A program made the position numbers and the translations under genes. DNA of 32,406 bases from an uncultured Chloroflexota bacterium (GTDB taxonomy: Bacteria; Chloroflexota; Anaerolineae; Aggregatilineales; Phototrophicaceae), in contig CALBRY010000022.1 in assembly GCA_937927665.1 (NCBI GenBank), positions 1 through 32,406 of the forward strand, read 5' to 3'. Positions 8,290-17,500 of the stretch are shown one piece after another. The notes under the pieces were generated by a model that was not told where the DNA came from, made no database searches, and saw only the letters and a list, made by a program, of their open reading frames with translations. Numbering within the stretch: position 1 is the first letter of the stretch; each line of letters starts with the position of its first letter.

Positions 8290-8988
8290 TCACTCGTGCT
8301 GATCGAGTACGTGCAAAATGCGCGTATATGCCTCGTTGATCTGCTGCATTTTGTGGGTCGATTCTTCGGTCGCGTTCACATCCGGGTGATATTTGCGCGC
8401 CGCAAAGCGATACGCCCGTTTGATCAATTCGCGGTCGGTTGTCGGGTTGATCCCCAACACATCAAAGTACGGCGAAAGTGGGTTTGAGGGCGCGGCGGCG
8501 ATGTCGAAATTGGCGACGTACCAATCATCGGGCGAAAAAGGCGTTTTAATGCGCTTGACGTTGAGAAACTGCGCGTCAATCAGTCCGCCGTGCCGTATAT
8601 CCCGCGCCACACCGACGCCATCAAAGAAAATCGGGAAGATGAACACATCCGCCGCGAACGCATCGAAGGCGTAAATCTTGTCGTCGTGCATCGTCAGCAG
8701 CAGACTCATCCAATCATGAGGGATGTAGTACATGCCGTCACGCGGCAGCAGCAGATCGCACCACAGGATAAACAGGCTGTAGATGCGGCGGGCGCTGTTC
8801 TCGTTGACGATGTTCTTGATCTGGTAATCGGTGATGTCGCTTTCGATCAAGTAGATCATGATCTCGCTGCCGTCGCTCATGCGGACGTGCAGAATATCGC
8901 CGCCATCAACGATGACTTCGAGGCGCGGACGCTGACCCTGAAGCATGTAGACGAGATAAGCACTGATTCGAATCGTGTCAAAACGCAT
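8290..8988 (-). CDS. Protein with unknown N-terminal domain and C-terminal J domain
   Basis: The last 58 residues of this 232-aa protein form a J domain: FDVLGINPTTDRELIKRAYR, then KYHPDVN with the essential HPD triad at about 201-203, and a final helix MQQINEAYTRIL. J domains stimulate the ATPase of DnaK/Hsp70 chaperones. Here the domain is at the C-terminus, not the N-terminus as in DnaJ, and there is no Gly/Phe region or zinc finger. The first 165 or so residues are not recognised. They are rich in hydrophobic and aromatic residues (YLVYMLQG, IFPIFFDG) but lack a clear membrane helix. They may select the client. No chaperone gene is nearby. Confidence 0.8.
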   Translation of the reverse strand: MRFDTIRISAYLVYMLQGQRPRLEVIVDGGDILHVRMSDGSEIMIYLIESDITDYQIKNIVNENSARRIYSLFILWCDLLLPRDGMYYIPHDWMSLLLTMHDDKIYAFDAFAADVFIFPIFFDGVGVARDIRHGGLIDAQFLNVKRIKTPFSPDDWYVANFDIAAAPSNPLSPYFDVLGINPTTDRELIKRAYRFAARKYHPDVNATEESTHKMQQINEAYTRILHVLDQHE

Positions 8989-9024
8989 GGATCAAGATTT
9001 GGGGAACAAGCGAACGGGGTCAGC

Positions 9025-9079
9025 CACGCCCCATCTCCCCTCTCCAAACAGGGTTTAGAGAAGGGAGAAAAGGGGCGTG
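9025..9079 (-). terminator. Imperfect GC-rich hairpin after the LPXTG-like gene
   Basis: CACGCCCC (9025-9032) pairs with GGGGCGTG (9072-9079), and the inner CTCCCCTCTC pairs imperfectly with GAGAAGGGAG. It lies just beyond the stop at 9090 and is probably a transcript-end structure. Confidence 0.45.
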
Positions 9080-9089
9080 TGTGAGTTGT

Positions 9090-10514
9090 TTACTTCCGTT
9101 TACGCATCACGCGGGCGGCGACGATCACGCCAACCAAGCCGACGAGCGCAATAGACAGGATACCAATACCGCCGCCGCTCGAAACATCATCGAACAAGCC
9201 GGTATCCGGCAGTTCCGGCGGAATAGTCGGCGGGGCGATGAACGGCGGTGTGCCTTCAACAACCGCAGGCGTCTCGGTGACGGGTGTGATCTGCGCCTGT
9301 GCCGTTTCGGTCAAGTAACCTTGAACGATCGCGGTCGCGGTGAGCGCGGCGGGCGGGATCGAGGTGTCAACCGTGGCGGTCGGCGGCGCAAGGGTCGGCG
9401 TTTCCGTCGGGACGGTCAGCGTGCCGAGCGCGGCTTCAACGAATGCCAGACGGGTCGCCAGCGCGTTCTGAGTTGCGACACCTTCCGGTGTGAGCAAGCC
9501 CGGAACTTCGGCAAGTGCTGTAGCAGTTGCGGGCGGTAGTGACGGATCATCCGGCGCAAGCGCGGTTAAAGTCGCCTGAATGGTGAGCGCGTTGAGTGTC
9601 GCTTGCGCGGCAGGTGTTGATAACGCCCCCTGCAATCCCGGCGCGTTTGATGTTGCCAGCGCGAGATTAAACGCGAGTGTCGCGTTCAACGCGGCGGAGG
9701 TTGCCAGTGCGCGGTCAAGCTGATCGACAGCATCACCAACCTGTGTTCCTTGAAGCTGAAGCGCTGCAAGTGTCGCCGCCTGATCCGCGATCGCGCCCTC
9801 AATACCGGGTTGATCGATCGCGCCGCCTGCGGCTTGGGTTGCGATTGCCGCCAACGTCGCAAAGGCGGACTCTTGGAACGCGCCAACCTGTGTCGCTTGC
9901 GCGGCTTCGGTCGCGAACAACGCTTGAATATCCACAACCGGAACGTCGGTCGGCTCAGGCGTGGGCGTGAGCGTAGGAGCGGCAAGCGCGGTTTGGGTCT
10001 TGGATACCGCGTCAAGCGCTTCAAAGACTGCCGTTGCGGTCAAGTCGGGCGTCGTCGTAAACGTTGCCGTAAATGTCGCTGTTTCTGTTGCGGTCGCGGT
10101 CGGCTGCGGCGTATCGGTCGGCGTCGGTGAGAACGCCAGCGCGGTCTGCGTCAATTGAATATTGATCACATCCTGCGTCGCGGTCTGCAAAACCAACTGC
10201 GCGACAAAATCGTTCGTCGCGTTCGCCGCCGTTGCGCTCTGCTCGGCTTCGCTCGGTCCGGTATCGCGTGAAGCGAGGATCAAGACCGCCACCAAGCCGA
10301 TCACGAACAATAGGATCAGCGCGACTGCCAGAATCACAAATGTCCGGTTGCTGCGCTCCGGCTCAGGATCAATGACGGGCATATCTTCATCGATGTACCC
10401 GCCGGTTATAGGAGGACCGTCGTCGTCGCCGAGATCGATATCGCCTGTTTGGTCATCTTCAGGAAAAAAATCGTCAAACTCGAACTCGTCGTCGCGATTG
10501 TTGTTATCCGTCAT
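9090..10514 (-). CDS. Ala/Thr-rich surface protein with LPXTG-like C-terminus and internal N-terminal membrane helix
   Basis: The 474-aa protein starts with a very acidic tail (1-54) and one membrane helix (about 58-81). A long Ala/Thr/Gln-rich low-complexity stalk follows, with Thr/Pro stretches such as SPTPTDTPQPTATATETAT. It ends in a textbook sortase-type signal: LPDTG at 435-439, a hydrophobic helix (about 450-468) and the basic tail RKRK. The N-terminal helix follows 57 polar residues, so it looks like a signal anchor and not a cleavable signal peptide. If a sortase cuts at LPDTG, the stalk would link membrane to wall; if not, both ends stay in the membrane. An AAGGGGG sequence supports the ATG. 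Function is unknown. Confidence 0.8.
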   Translation of the reverse strand: MTDNNNRDDEFEFDDFFPEDDQTGDIDLGDDDGPPITGGYIDEDMPVIDPEPERSNRTFVILAVALILLFVIGLVAVLILASRDTGPSEAEQSATAANATNDFVAQLVLQTATQDVINIQLTQTALAFSPTPTDTPQPTATATETATFTATFTTTPDLTATAVFEALDAVSKTQTALAAPTLTPTPEPTDVPVVDIQALFATEAAQATQVGAFQESAFATLAAIATQAAGGAIDQPGIEGAIADQAATLAALQLQGTQVGDAVDQLDRALATSAALNATLAFNLALATSNAPGLQGALSTPAAQATLNALTIQATLTALAPDDPSLPPATATALAEVPGLLTPEGVATQNALATRLAFVEAALGTLTVPTETPTLAPPTATVDTSIPPAALTATAIVQGYLTETAQAQITPVTETPAVVEGTPPFIAPPTIPPELPDTGLFDDVSSGGGIGILSIALVGLVGVIVAARVMRKRK

Positions 10515-10633
10515 GCGTCCCCCTTATGAGGTGCGGGCAGGATAAAGCCGAACCGATGCCGATAAAACCAGTTAATTGAAGGGGGGCGGACGCCCTCCCG
10601 CAAACCGCTCATATGTTACTGCTTATCTTAGTT

Positions 10634-11737
10634 CTACCCATAAACTTCGAGATTTGCCAATGGGACGTAACGCGTTTCGCCTGTCGAAAGTTCGACGAAT
10701 GCACACGGTACGCGCAGACCATTGTCTAATATAACCGGGTCTTTTGGCAAATCGACAACAGTCCCGGTCACAGTTGATCCGTCACCATTCACGACATGAA
10801 CTTCCATTGATGGGCGAAGCCGAATATTCGCCGGAGGCATCAGCGGACGTTCGCCCGTCAGCGGCACAGTGATGATCGCTTCGGGTGGGTTCGGGCTGGT
10901 CACGGACGGGAGCGCGGCATCGATCATCACCTGCCGCCCTTCGACTTCGCCAAAAAACTGGAAATATGTCGTGTTCATGCGCGCGGAGCCGAATCCCTCG
11001 GTGAGTAGAATCGCCGCTTTCATATCAAAAGCGCGTTCGATCAAGGCGGGATCGGCGGGCATACTTGGCGCGATCACCCCGGCAAGCCCTTGTGATTCGA
11101 TCACATCCAGCGTGACGGGTTGAAGCGAACGACGCGTCACGACAACCGCGCCGCGATATTCATTATTCATCTCGTCGGTGAAGATTTGCTCTAAACCGTC
11201 GTTCGGCTCGGCGCGTATGATGCCGATCGCGCGTTTATTATTGCCCCACACGCCTTGCATCACGGCGGCATAGGTTTCGATGGTGACGCCGCGCCCTTCG
11301 CTGACTGCGACGATTGTCCCATTCAAGCCGCTTTCGACCGCGACCGGATCGGCGATTTCTTGAATGATGATCCGCCCCTGTCCGATGTAGACGACCGTTC
11401 CGCCGCGCGGCGTGACGACGCTTTTACCGCGCACGGGCGATCCATTACGGCGGACTTTTCCGGCAACCACACTGCCGCGCCGCACTTCTTCGTTAAGCTG
11501 CACGCGCAGCACTTTTTCGAGCTGCTCCGGTTTGCGGAGGCGAAGATCGCGCGCCGCTTCAATAACAATATACGGCGCGGGACGCACGCCGCGCGCGACC
11601 ACATCACGGATGCTGACGCGGCTGTTCTTCGGGCGCTCCGGTTTGCCGTCTACATCTTCCGGGAGCAAGCGCTCACGCTGAAGCAGCGTTACGCCCATCA
11701 GATGACGGTGATCAGGAAAATAGAGATCGGAACTCAT
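10634..11737 (-). CDS. Barrel-domain protein encoded with the GlmL-like gene
   Basis: The product, about 367 aa, is not a named family that I recognise. The middle has short beta-rich stretches: GKSVVTPRGGTVVYIGQGR, resembling a barrel-sandwich fold, and LNGTIVAVSEGRGVTIET, resembling a KOW-type loop. The C-terminal RYVPLANLEVYG is preceded by another beta barrel-like part. No signal peptide or membrane helix is visible. I choose the ATG at 11737 with GATGAGGA before it. An upstream in-frame ATG at 11749 is possible, but longer extensions run antiparallel to good coding sequence of the GlmL-like gene. The start overlaps the preceding gene by 26 nt, which suggests translational coupling and a related job. 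Confidence 0.75.
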   Translation of the reverse strand: MSSDLYFPDHRHLMGVTLLQRERLLPEDVDGKPERPKNSRVSIRDVVARGVRPAPYIVIEAARDLRLRKPEQLEKVLRVQLNEEVRRGSVVAGKVRRNGSPVRGKSVVTPRGGTVVYIGQGRIIIQEIADPVAVESGLNGTIVAVSEGRGVTIETYAAVMQGVWGNNKRAIGIIRAEPNDGLEQIFTDEMNNEYRGAVVVTRRSLQPVTLDVIESQGLAGVIAPSMPADPALIERAFDMKAAILLTEGFGSARMNTTYFQFFGEVEGRQVMIDAALPSVTSPNPPEAIITVPLTGERPLMPPANIRLRPSMEVHVVNGDGSTVTGTVVDLPKDPVILDNGLRVPCAFVELSTGETRYVPLANLEVYG

Positions 11738-13811
11738 CAGAATCCTCATCCTTATCAGACGTATCGGGCGCGGCGGTGACTTCCGGCGCGGTTTCGCCTT
11801 TCTTTCCACGACGGCGGCGCGATTTTTCGGCGGCTGGTGCGGGCTTGACCGCTTCGCCGGACAAATCTGCCAGCCGATCATCGGTTTCCGTCGCGGCGGC
11901 TTCTTTTGCACGGCGCTGAGCGGCGCGTTTTTCGGCGCGGCGTTGGGCGGGTGTGACTTCGACGCGTGCTTCTTTGAACCATTCTTCCGGCGGTTCGTAG
12001 ACAGCATCCCCGGTCGCTTGGGCGTACCAACTCAGGATCAGCGCCGCCCGCTGACGTGCCGCCGCCGGAAGCGGGATCGGGCGTCCGCGTGCATCGATGA
12101 TGAGTCCGGCAGTTCCGCCCGCAACTTGCATACGGATCGAGCCTTTGCCGTTGATGCTCAAGCCGCGCCGGGTGACGCGCACGCTAATCGTCGCCGTCAA
12201 TCCGACCGGAACATCATAAACCCACAGCATCCCACCGTTGATCGTGTGGCGTTCGGTTTGATCGCCGCTCTCTTTATGCAGCGTGATTGTGATACGAGCG
12301 GCGGAACGTCCCGCGCGCGGTGTTCCTGAAAGGCTGATCGTCGTCGCCAAGAACTGCAAGCCGCCCGCATCCAACACTTGAACAACGGCTTCCGGCGTGG
12401 TGCGTGCCAACGCGCCGAGCGCGGGAATCAATGCGCTGTCATCAAGCTGGAGATGCGTAATGCCAACCGGCTGGAAAATATCGAGCAGCAGCATCGCGCT
12501 GAGTCCGGGGCGTCCTGTCTCGCTGATCGCTGCGCCTGCGCCGACGATCTGAAACATCGGCGGAAGCGGCTCATCCGCTTTATCAAGCGCCGTTTCGACC
12601 GTCCATGCCGGGCGGCTGATCGTCAGCAAATAACGCAGCGCCGCCCGCGCTAAGGCATGTTCAAGGAACAACGAACGGCGGTCTTCGGGGATATAAGCGG
12701 GATGCAGTGTCTTGTTTAAGACATAGGCGCTGATCTCGCTCGTTTCGCTGGTGAATGGCAGCCACTGCTGAAAGGCTTCGATACCCGCTTGATCGAATAA
12801 CAGCGCGGCACTGTGACCAACGCCAATATCGGTGCGGATCGTCGTCAGCACGCGCTTATCGATCGCCGCCGAAAGCGTACTCACCGCGCTGCCCAGATCG
12901 GCGATCAACATGCCGCCGCCGCGCCGCATTTCGGCTTGATGCGACCGCGCCAGATACTCGGTGATCAAGTCATAACTTCCGGCGGTGGGCAGTACGCCGA
13001 GTTCGCTCAAATGCGAGATGCGTTCGAAACCCAACCCGCGTGACGACGATACCGCGTCATACGTGAGCGAAAGTTCACCCGTCGCCGCGTCAAGCTGTTC
13101 GCGGTCAGCCGATGGACGAACATTTTCCGCCACAAACACACTCGTCAAATCGGCAAATGCGGCGCGGACTTCGCCTTCGAGATCAGAATTGCCCGCGAAT
13201 AACACCGGCGGGTTGACATTCCGCGCACCAAAGCGCATCGCCAACCGTGCCAGATTGACAAACTCCATCACACTGCTGTTTGCTCCGCCTTCTGTGCCGC
13301 CAACGATGAAAATCAAATCGGGGCGGGCAAGTAGGAGCGCATTCAACTGGGCTTGCGGCGAACGCGCATCATCCAACGTAATCGTGTCGATGATCTGCAC
13401 ATAGGTTCCCGCGATAGCGCGATACGCGCTGGCAACGCTCATTTCCGGCACAAGACCCATCAAAATCGTGCGGAGCGGTCGCCCGATGCTTGCTGTGAAG
13501 CGAACAACATCAACGCCGCTCCGGTCGGGCTGTTCCGGCGTGATGATCCGTTCGCTGTCAGGGTCGAATAAGCGCCGCCCGGTCGCATAAGCAAGCTGTG
13601 CGGCGGCGCGGATCATGCCGATATTCACATCATGATTGGGGAATCCGGCGCTCGTGCGCGCCTTCCCTTTGGCGACGAGTTGATACTCGCCGTCCACCAG
13701 ATCGATCAAAATGGCGCGGGTATGCACACTGCCAAAATCGACCGCGAGAATACTGCCGGTTCGGGCGAACGCGCCGCCGTTGCTCGGCGTTGGCGAGGTG
13801 AATGCAGCCAT
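11712..13811 (-). CDS. GlmL/MutL-like ASKHA-fold protein (glutamate mutase L family)
   Basis: The 699-aa product has the sugar-kinase/Hsp70/actin fold typical of the GlmL family: phosphate-1 motif ILAVDFGSVHTRA (21-33), a FIVGGTEGG stretch (about 168-176), phosphate-2 motif LIADLGSAVSTLSA (about 300-313) and FQIVGAGAAISETGR further on. GlmL family members accompany B12-dependent mutases, but no mutase, reactivase or cobalamin gene is near. The C-terminal tail (about 620-699) is Ala-, Arg- and Glu-rich and likely disordered. GGGAGG lies 9 nt before the ATG. Its place in an operon of membrane proteins suggests an ATP-driven structural or regulatory role. It is unrelated to the DNA mismatch-repair MutL. 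Confidence 0.85.
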   Translation of the reverse strand: MAAFTSPTPSNGGAFARTGSILAVDFGSVHTRAILIDLVDGEYQLVAKGKARTSAGFPNHDVNIGMIRAAAQLAYATGRRLFDPDSERIITPEQPDRSGVDVVRFTASIGRPLRTILMGLVPEMSVASAYRAIAGTYVQIIDTITLDDARSPQAQLNALLLARPDLIFIVGGTEGGANSSVMEFVNLARLAMRFGARNVNPPVLFAGNSDLEGEVRAAFADLTSVFVAENVRPSADREQLDAATGELSLTYDAVSSSRGLGFERISHLSELGVLPTAGSYDLITEYLARSHQAEMRRGGGMLIADLGSAVSTLSAAIDKRVLTTIRTDIGVGHSAALLFDQAGIEAFQQWLPFTSETSEISAYVLNKTLHPAYIPEDRRSLFLEHALARAALRYLLTISRPAWTVETALDKADEPLPPMFQIVGAGAAISETGRPGLSAMLLLDIFQPVGITHLQLDDSALIPALGALARTTPEAVVQVLDAGGLQFLATTISLSGTPRAGRSAARITITLHKESGDQTERHTINGGMLWVYDVPVGLTATISVRVTRRGLSINGKGSIRMQVAGGTAGLIIDARGRPIPLPAAARQRAALILSWYAQATGDAVYEPPEEWFKEARVEVTPAQRRAEKRAAQRRAKEAAATETDDRLADLSGEAVKPAPAAEKSRRRRGKKGETAPEVTAAPDTSDKDEDSDEFRSLFS

Positions 13812-13816
13812 TGAGA

Positions 13817-14500
13817 TCAGCCTCCCGCGAACAAGCGGCTCAAAAGATAAACCAGCCGGTCAGAGACGATCGTCAAGCCGGTCAGGATCGCGCCGCCGTA
13901 GAGTGCCGCCATCGTGACCACGATAAATCCCTGCCCTACCGCGCCGATCGCCCGGATCAGCAAGCCGCGCCGGGTTTGATCCGGCATCCCCGGCACGCGC
14001 CGCGCCGAATACTGAAACGCGATCAACGTCGAAACGACGCCGATAGCGATCAAAAAGCCGTTGAGCAGGGCGTAATTTGTCCCATCGGCGGCGGGTTGTG
14101 CTAAACGGACATCTTCGACCGTGCGAACCGCCAGCGGCAGCAGTGAACCACTGACCGCGCCTACGACCGCGACCGCCGCGCCAATGCCGACGATAAACGC
14201 CAGCCCGATCGCGCCGATCCGCCCGTAGCGCCGGGATGTTCGCGCCAAAAGCAGCAGCCCGAACAACAGCGGAATCGCGCCCAGAATCAGCGCGCCGATG
14301 TTAGGCGTGGGCGCGAGGATGGTCGCGTTCAGCCACGGCATGATCACACTTTCGATGGTGATCATGGTGACGAAACCAGCGGCTAACCCCGCGAACACAA
14401 ATACCGCTAGGCGATACAGGATGTTATCACCGAGCAGATAGCTAAACACCATCAGCGTGAAGATGAAGCCAACCCAAGTGCCAAGCTGTTCTGCGCTCAC
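13817..14500 (-). CDS. Polytopic membrane protein of the scaffold operon
   Basis: This 227-aa protein has about six hydrophobic helices, for example WVGFIFTLMVFSYLLG, LAVFVFAGLAAGFVTMI, ALILGAIPLLFGLLLLA and AIGLAFIVGIGAAVAVVGAV. Short basic loops (ARTSRRYGR, PDQTRRG) indicate cytoplasmic turns. There is no motif of a known transporter. The GTG start shares its G with the TAG stop of the scaffold gene, so translation is probably coupled. It is presumably the membrane partner of the scaffold or of the ASKHA protein. Function is unknown. Confidence 0.78.
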   Translation of the reverse strand: MSAEQLGTWVGFIFTLMVFSYLLGDNILYRLAVFVFAGLAAGFVTMITIESVIMPWLNATILAPTPNIGALILGAIPLLFGLLLLARTSRRYGRIGAIGLAFIVGIGAAVAVVGAVSGSLLPLAVRTVEDVRLAQPAADGTNYALLNGFLIAIGVVSTLIAFQYSARRVPGMPDQTRRGLLIRAIGAVGQGFIVVTMAALYGGAILTGLTIVSDRLVYLLSRLFAGG

Positions 14501-17500
14501 TAGCGTCCTCTCCGCTTCCGCAGTCCGCGCACGATGTTGAACACCGCTCCGAGCGCAATCACCGCACTGGAGGCGATAATACCCATATAAAATGCTGAAA
14601 AGCGCCGCTCCGCCAATTCATCCGGGGATAAATTGGTATCGAGTGTCAGCGTTGGCAGCACAAACGGCGCTGCTGTCGCTTCCGCTGTCGCATCGGCGGC
14701 GCTTGCTTCGGCAGTTGATTCAAGCGTCGAAGCGGGTGTGCGGGTGGGGCGCGGCGTGCCCGTCGGGTCGGGGTCTTGGCGCGCCGCCGCTTTGAAGGAT
14801 GCCAACGACGGCGCGGCGCTGCCTGTTTCGCTCAATTCGACCAAAAGCGCGCTCACCCATCCGTCACGCCCATCATCAAGCAGAACATGTACCCATGATT
14901 GATCGGCATTGAGTTCGATCACCTGAACCACTGCTCCCGGCGCTATGGTGGTGACGATGGCGAAATCCGTCCCCGCGCCGCCGCGCACGTTCACCGTGCG
15001 GCTGCCGATCACGATCGCGGTTTGTCCCGTAACTGTCGGCGCTTCACCCGATGGTGCTTCGCCCGCCGGGGGATTTGTCGGCGCGATCGTTGGCGTCGGT
15101 GTCGGCAGCCGTTCGCCGCGCTCGACCGGATTCACGGTCGTGAGCGCCGCTTGATATGCCGCCGCATCGATTCCGCCGATCAGCAAGCCGTCAAACACAA
15201 ATGCGGTTCCGGTGTACGCTTCCGCTGCCGGAGCAGCGGCATAACTCACCGCCGCCAAGAATGGCGCGCGCAGCATCGGCGCGACCTGTTCGGCGTACAT
15301 GCGGAGATCATCCGGGTTATCGGCGATCAACATGAGCGCCGCAAAATCTGCGAGTGACCGCGCTTGAATGCTGGTCGATCCGCCGTCAATGTTGATCGAC
15401 AGCGCGGCGGCGGGGTCTTCGCTAAAGCTGCGAACACCGATCGCGCCGCCCGCCAGATAGCGGATCAAGTAGTAATCGAGATTGGGGAGCAGCACACCAC
15501 CCGGCGCATTGATGCGATTTAGGAAGGCTGCATCTTCGTTGATCGTGTCGATCAGGTTGCCGGTTCGCACCACGCCGAACGGATTCGCGCTGATGATCAC
15601 CGGGCGTCCGCCGCGCAGCAGCACATGACGCAGCACAGCATCGGTCATGCGGTCGAGTTCGCCCGCCGACGACGGTCCATATTCGGCGGCGATCAGGACA
15701 TAATCCCCCGGCGCAATCGAATTGAGCATCCGGTAAGCGGCGGACGCCTGAGCGCCGGACGCATCGCGGAGACTGCTCGGCGGCTGCGCGATTTGCAGTT
15801 CGGTGATGAACAGCGGCGCAAGCATCGCCAGCAGGATCAAAACGCTCACGAACAGGCGATCATAACGGCGCGCGGTACGGCGTCGTCGTTTTGCTCTCGG
15901 CTTGGCGGGCGCGGCAGTCGGTGACTCGCTGAGTTTGGGCAGATCATCGGTGCGCGTTTGACGTACAAGCGCGTTTTCGTTGTCTTCCAGATCCCGCAAG
16001 AAAGGCGTGTCGTAGGTCAGGTCGATGGCGCTCAAGCGGGCTTCACCCGGTTTAATCGTGCCGCGTGCTGCCAGCGGCGCAGCCATCGAACGGAGCAGAT
16101 CGACTTTCGCCTGCTGTTCCGGCTTCACCGTGACCGTCTGCGCGAGCGTCATCGCTCCCGGCGCGATCACAGGAACAGCGGTCAGTTCACCGGGAATACT
16201 CGAATCTTCCGGTGAGGGCTGTTCAGCGGCGCGGCGGCGTCCGCGCTTGGGCGCTTCGGTAACGCCGCTCTTATCCGCGACTTCTTTTTCGCGCTGGCGC
16301 AGTTTCTTGAGACGGTCGGGGAGTTCGGTTTCCGGCTTATCTTTTAACTGGCGCACAATTGCCGATGGGCTGACATCGCGCGTTTGCTTCTGCACATCGT
16401 CGAGCCAATCCGCGCCCATTCCCGGCTGAAGATCGCCGGACTGGGGAGTGACTTCGGTCTTGGTGGGCAGCCCCTCGGTGAACAGACGATCAAGATCAAC
16501 GTTGGATTCGCGGAGAAGCGCTTCGGTTTCCGGTGTAATTTCCGGCACTTCGCCGGGGTTGAGCGATGCGAGATAATCTTCAAGACTGCTAAATACCGGG
16601 GTTGAAGCGGCGGCAGGTTCATCCTCCTGCTTGGAAGCTGTTTCAAAGCCGGTGAAAAAGTCGTCTTGAGGCGGCTGCTCAAACTCACTGCTGATAAATT
16701 CCTGTGCCGGTTCTTCGTCGCGCATCCAATCCGGGAGTTCTTGCACGGGTTTCGCACTGGTGGGCGCGGGGATTGGATCGTAGTCAGGCAGTTCGTCTTT
16801 ATCCGCGCTTGGCTGTGGTTCGCCCTGAAACTCCAGTGATGAAAAGAAATCCGCATCCGAAGTAGGCTGACTGGCATCGGCAGCAGATGCGACGGGTTCT
16901 TCGCCTTCAAAGCTCAACGAGGAGAAGAAATCAGGATCGCTTGATGGCGCGGCTTCTGGCGCTTCGTCAAGCTCAAACGTGCTGAAGAAATCGCTTTCGA
17001 TCGGGCTGGGTTCTTCTTCGTCAAGCGCAAATGAGCCGAAGAAATCCCCGTCATCATGTGCGGCGACTGCCGGAGCAGGCGCGGGCGGCGCGTCAGCAAG
17101 TTCAAGTTCCGCCCCCAGATCGAGCGTATCCGATGCGTCAACATCGTCACCAAAGTCGATGGTATCCGATGGGCTGAGCGTTTGACCCGGCGGCGTATTC
17201 GCGTCGATTTGATCCGCAAAAGTGAGTTCACCGAACAGATCATCGTCTTCGACATCGCCGAACATGGTTTCCGCTTCGGCAGTGCCGATCATGTTCACAT
17301 CTTCGGTCGTGACAAGCTGACTCAGATCGACGGGTTCAAGCGGCGCAAGTTCAGCGAAATCATCGTCAAGCGGCATTTCCGCCCATGGGTCGTATGACGA
17401 AGGCGGCTCGGATGCTTCCGATTCTACAGAAATCCCCGCCAGCACCGACGCGAAATCATCACCGGGTTCAAGATCGGCGGGCTGCACAGCCTCGTGAGCG

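Noticed and set aside
11738..12007. N-terminal extension of the barrel-domain gene
   Set aside because: The extension is a Lys/Pro/Arg-rich reading of the GlmL-like gene in another frame, and a good ribosome-binding site precedes the ATG at 11737.
11712..13811. DNA mismatch-repair MutL
   Set aside because: Phosphate-binding motifs are of the ASKHA fold, not the GHKL ATPase fold; only the name is shared.
16810..17055. CRISPR-like array
   Set aside because: The repeated blocks are in frame, degenerate and unevenly spaced; they encode protein motifs.
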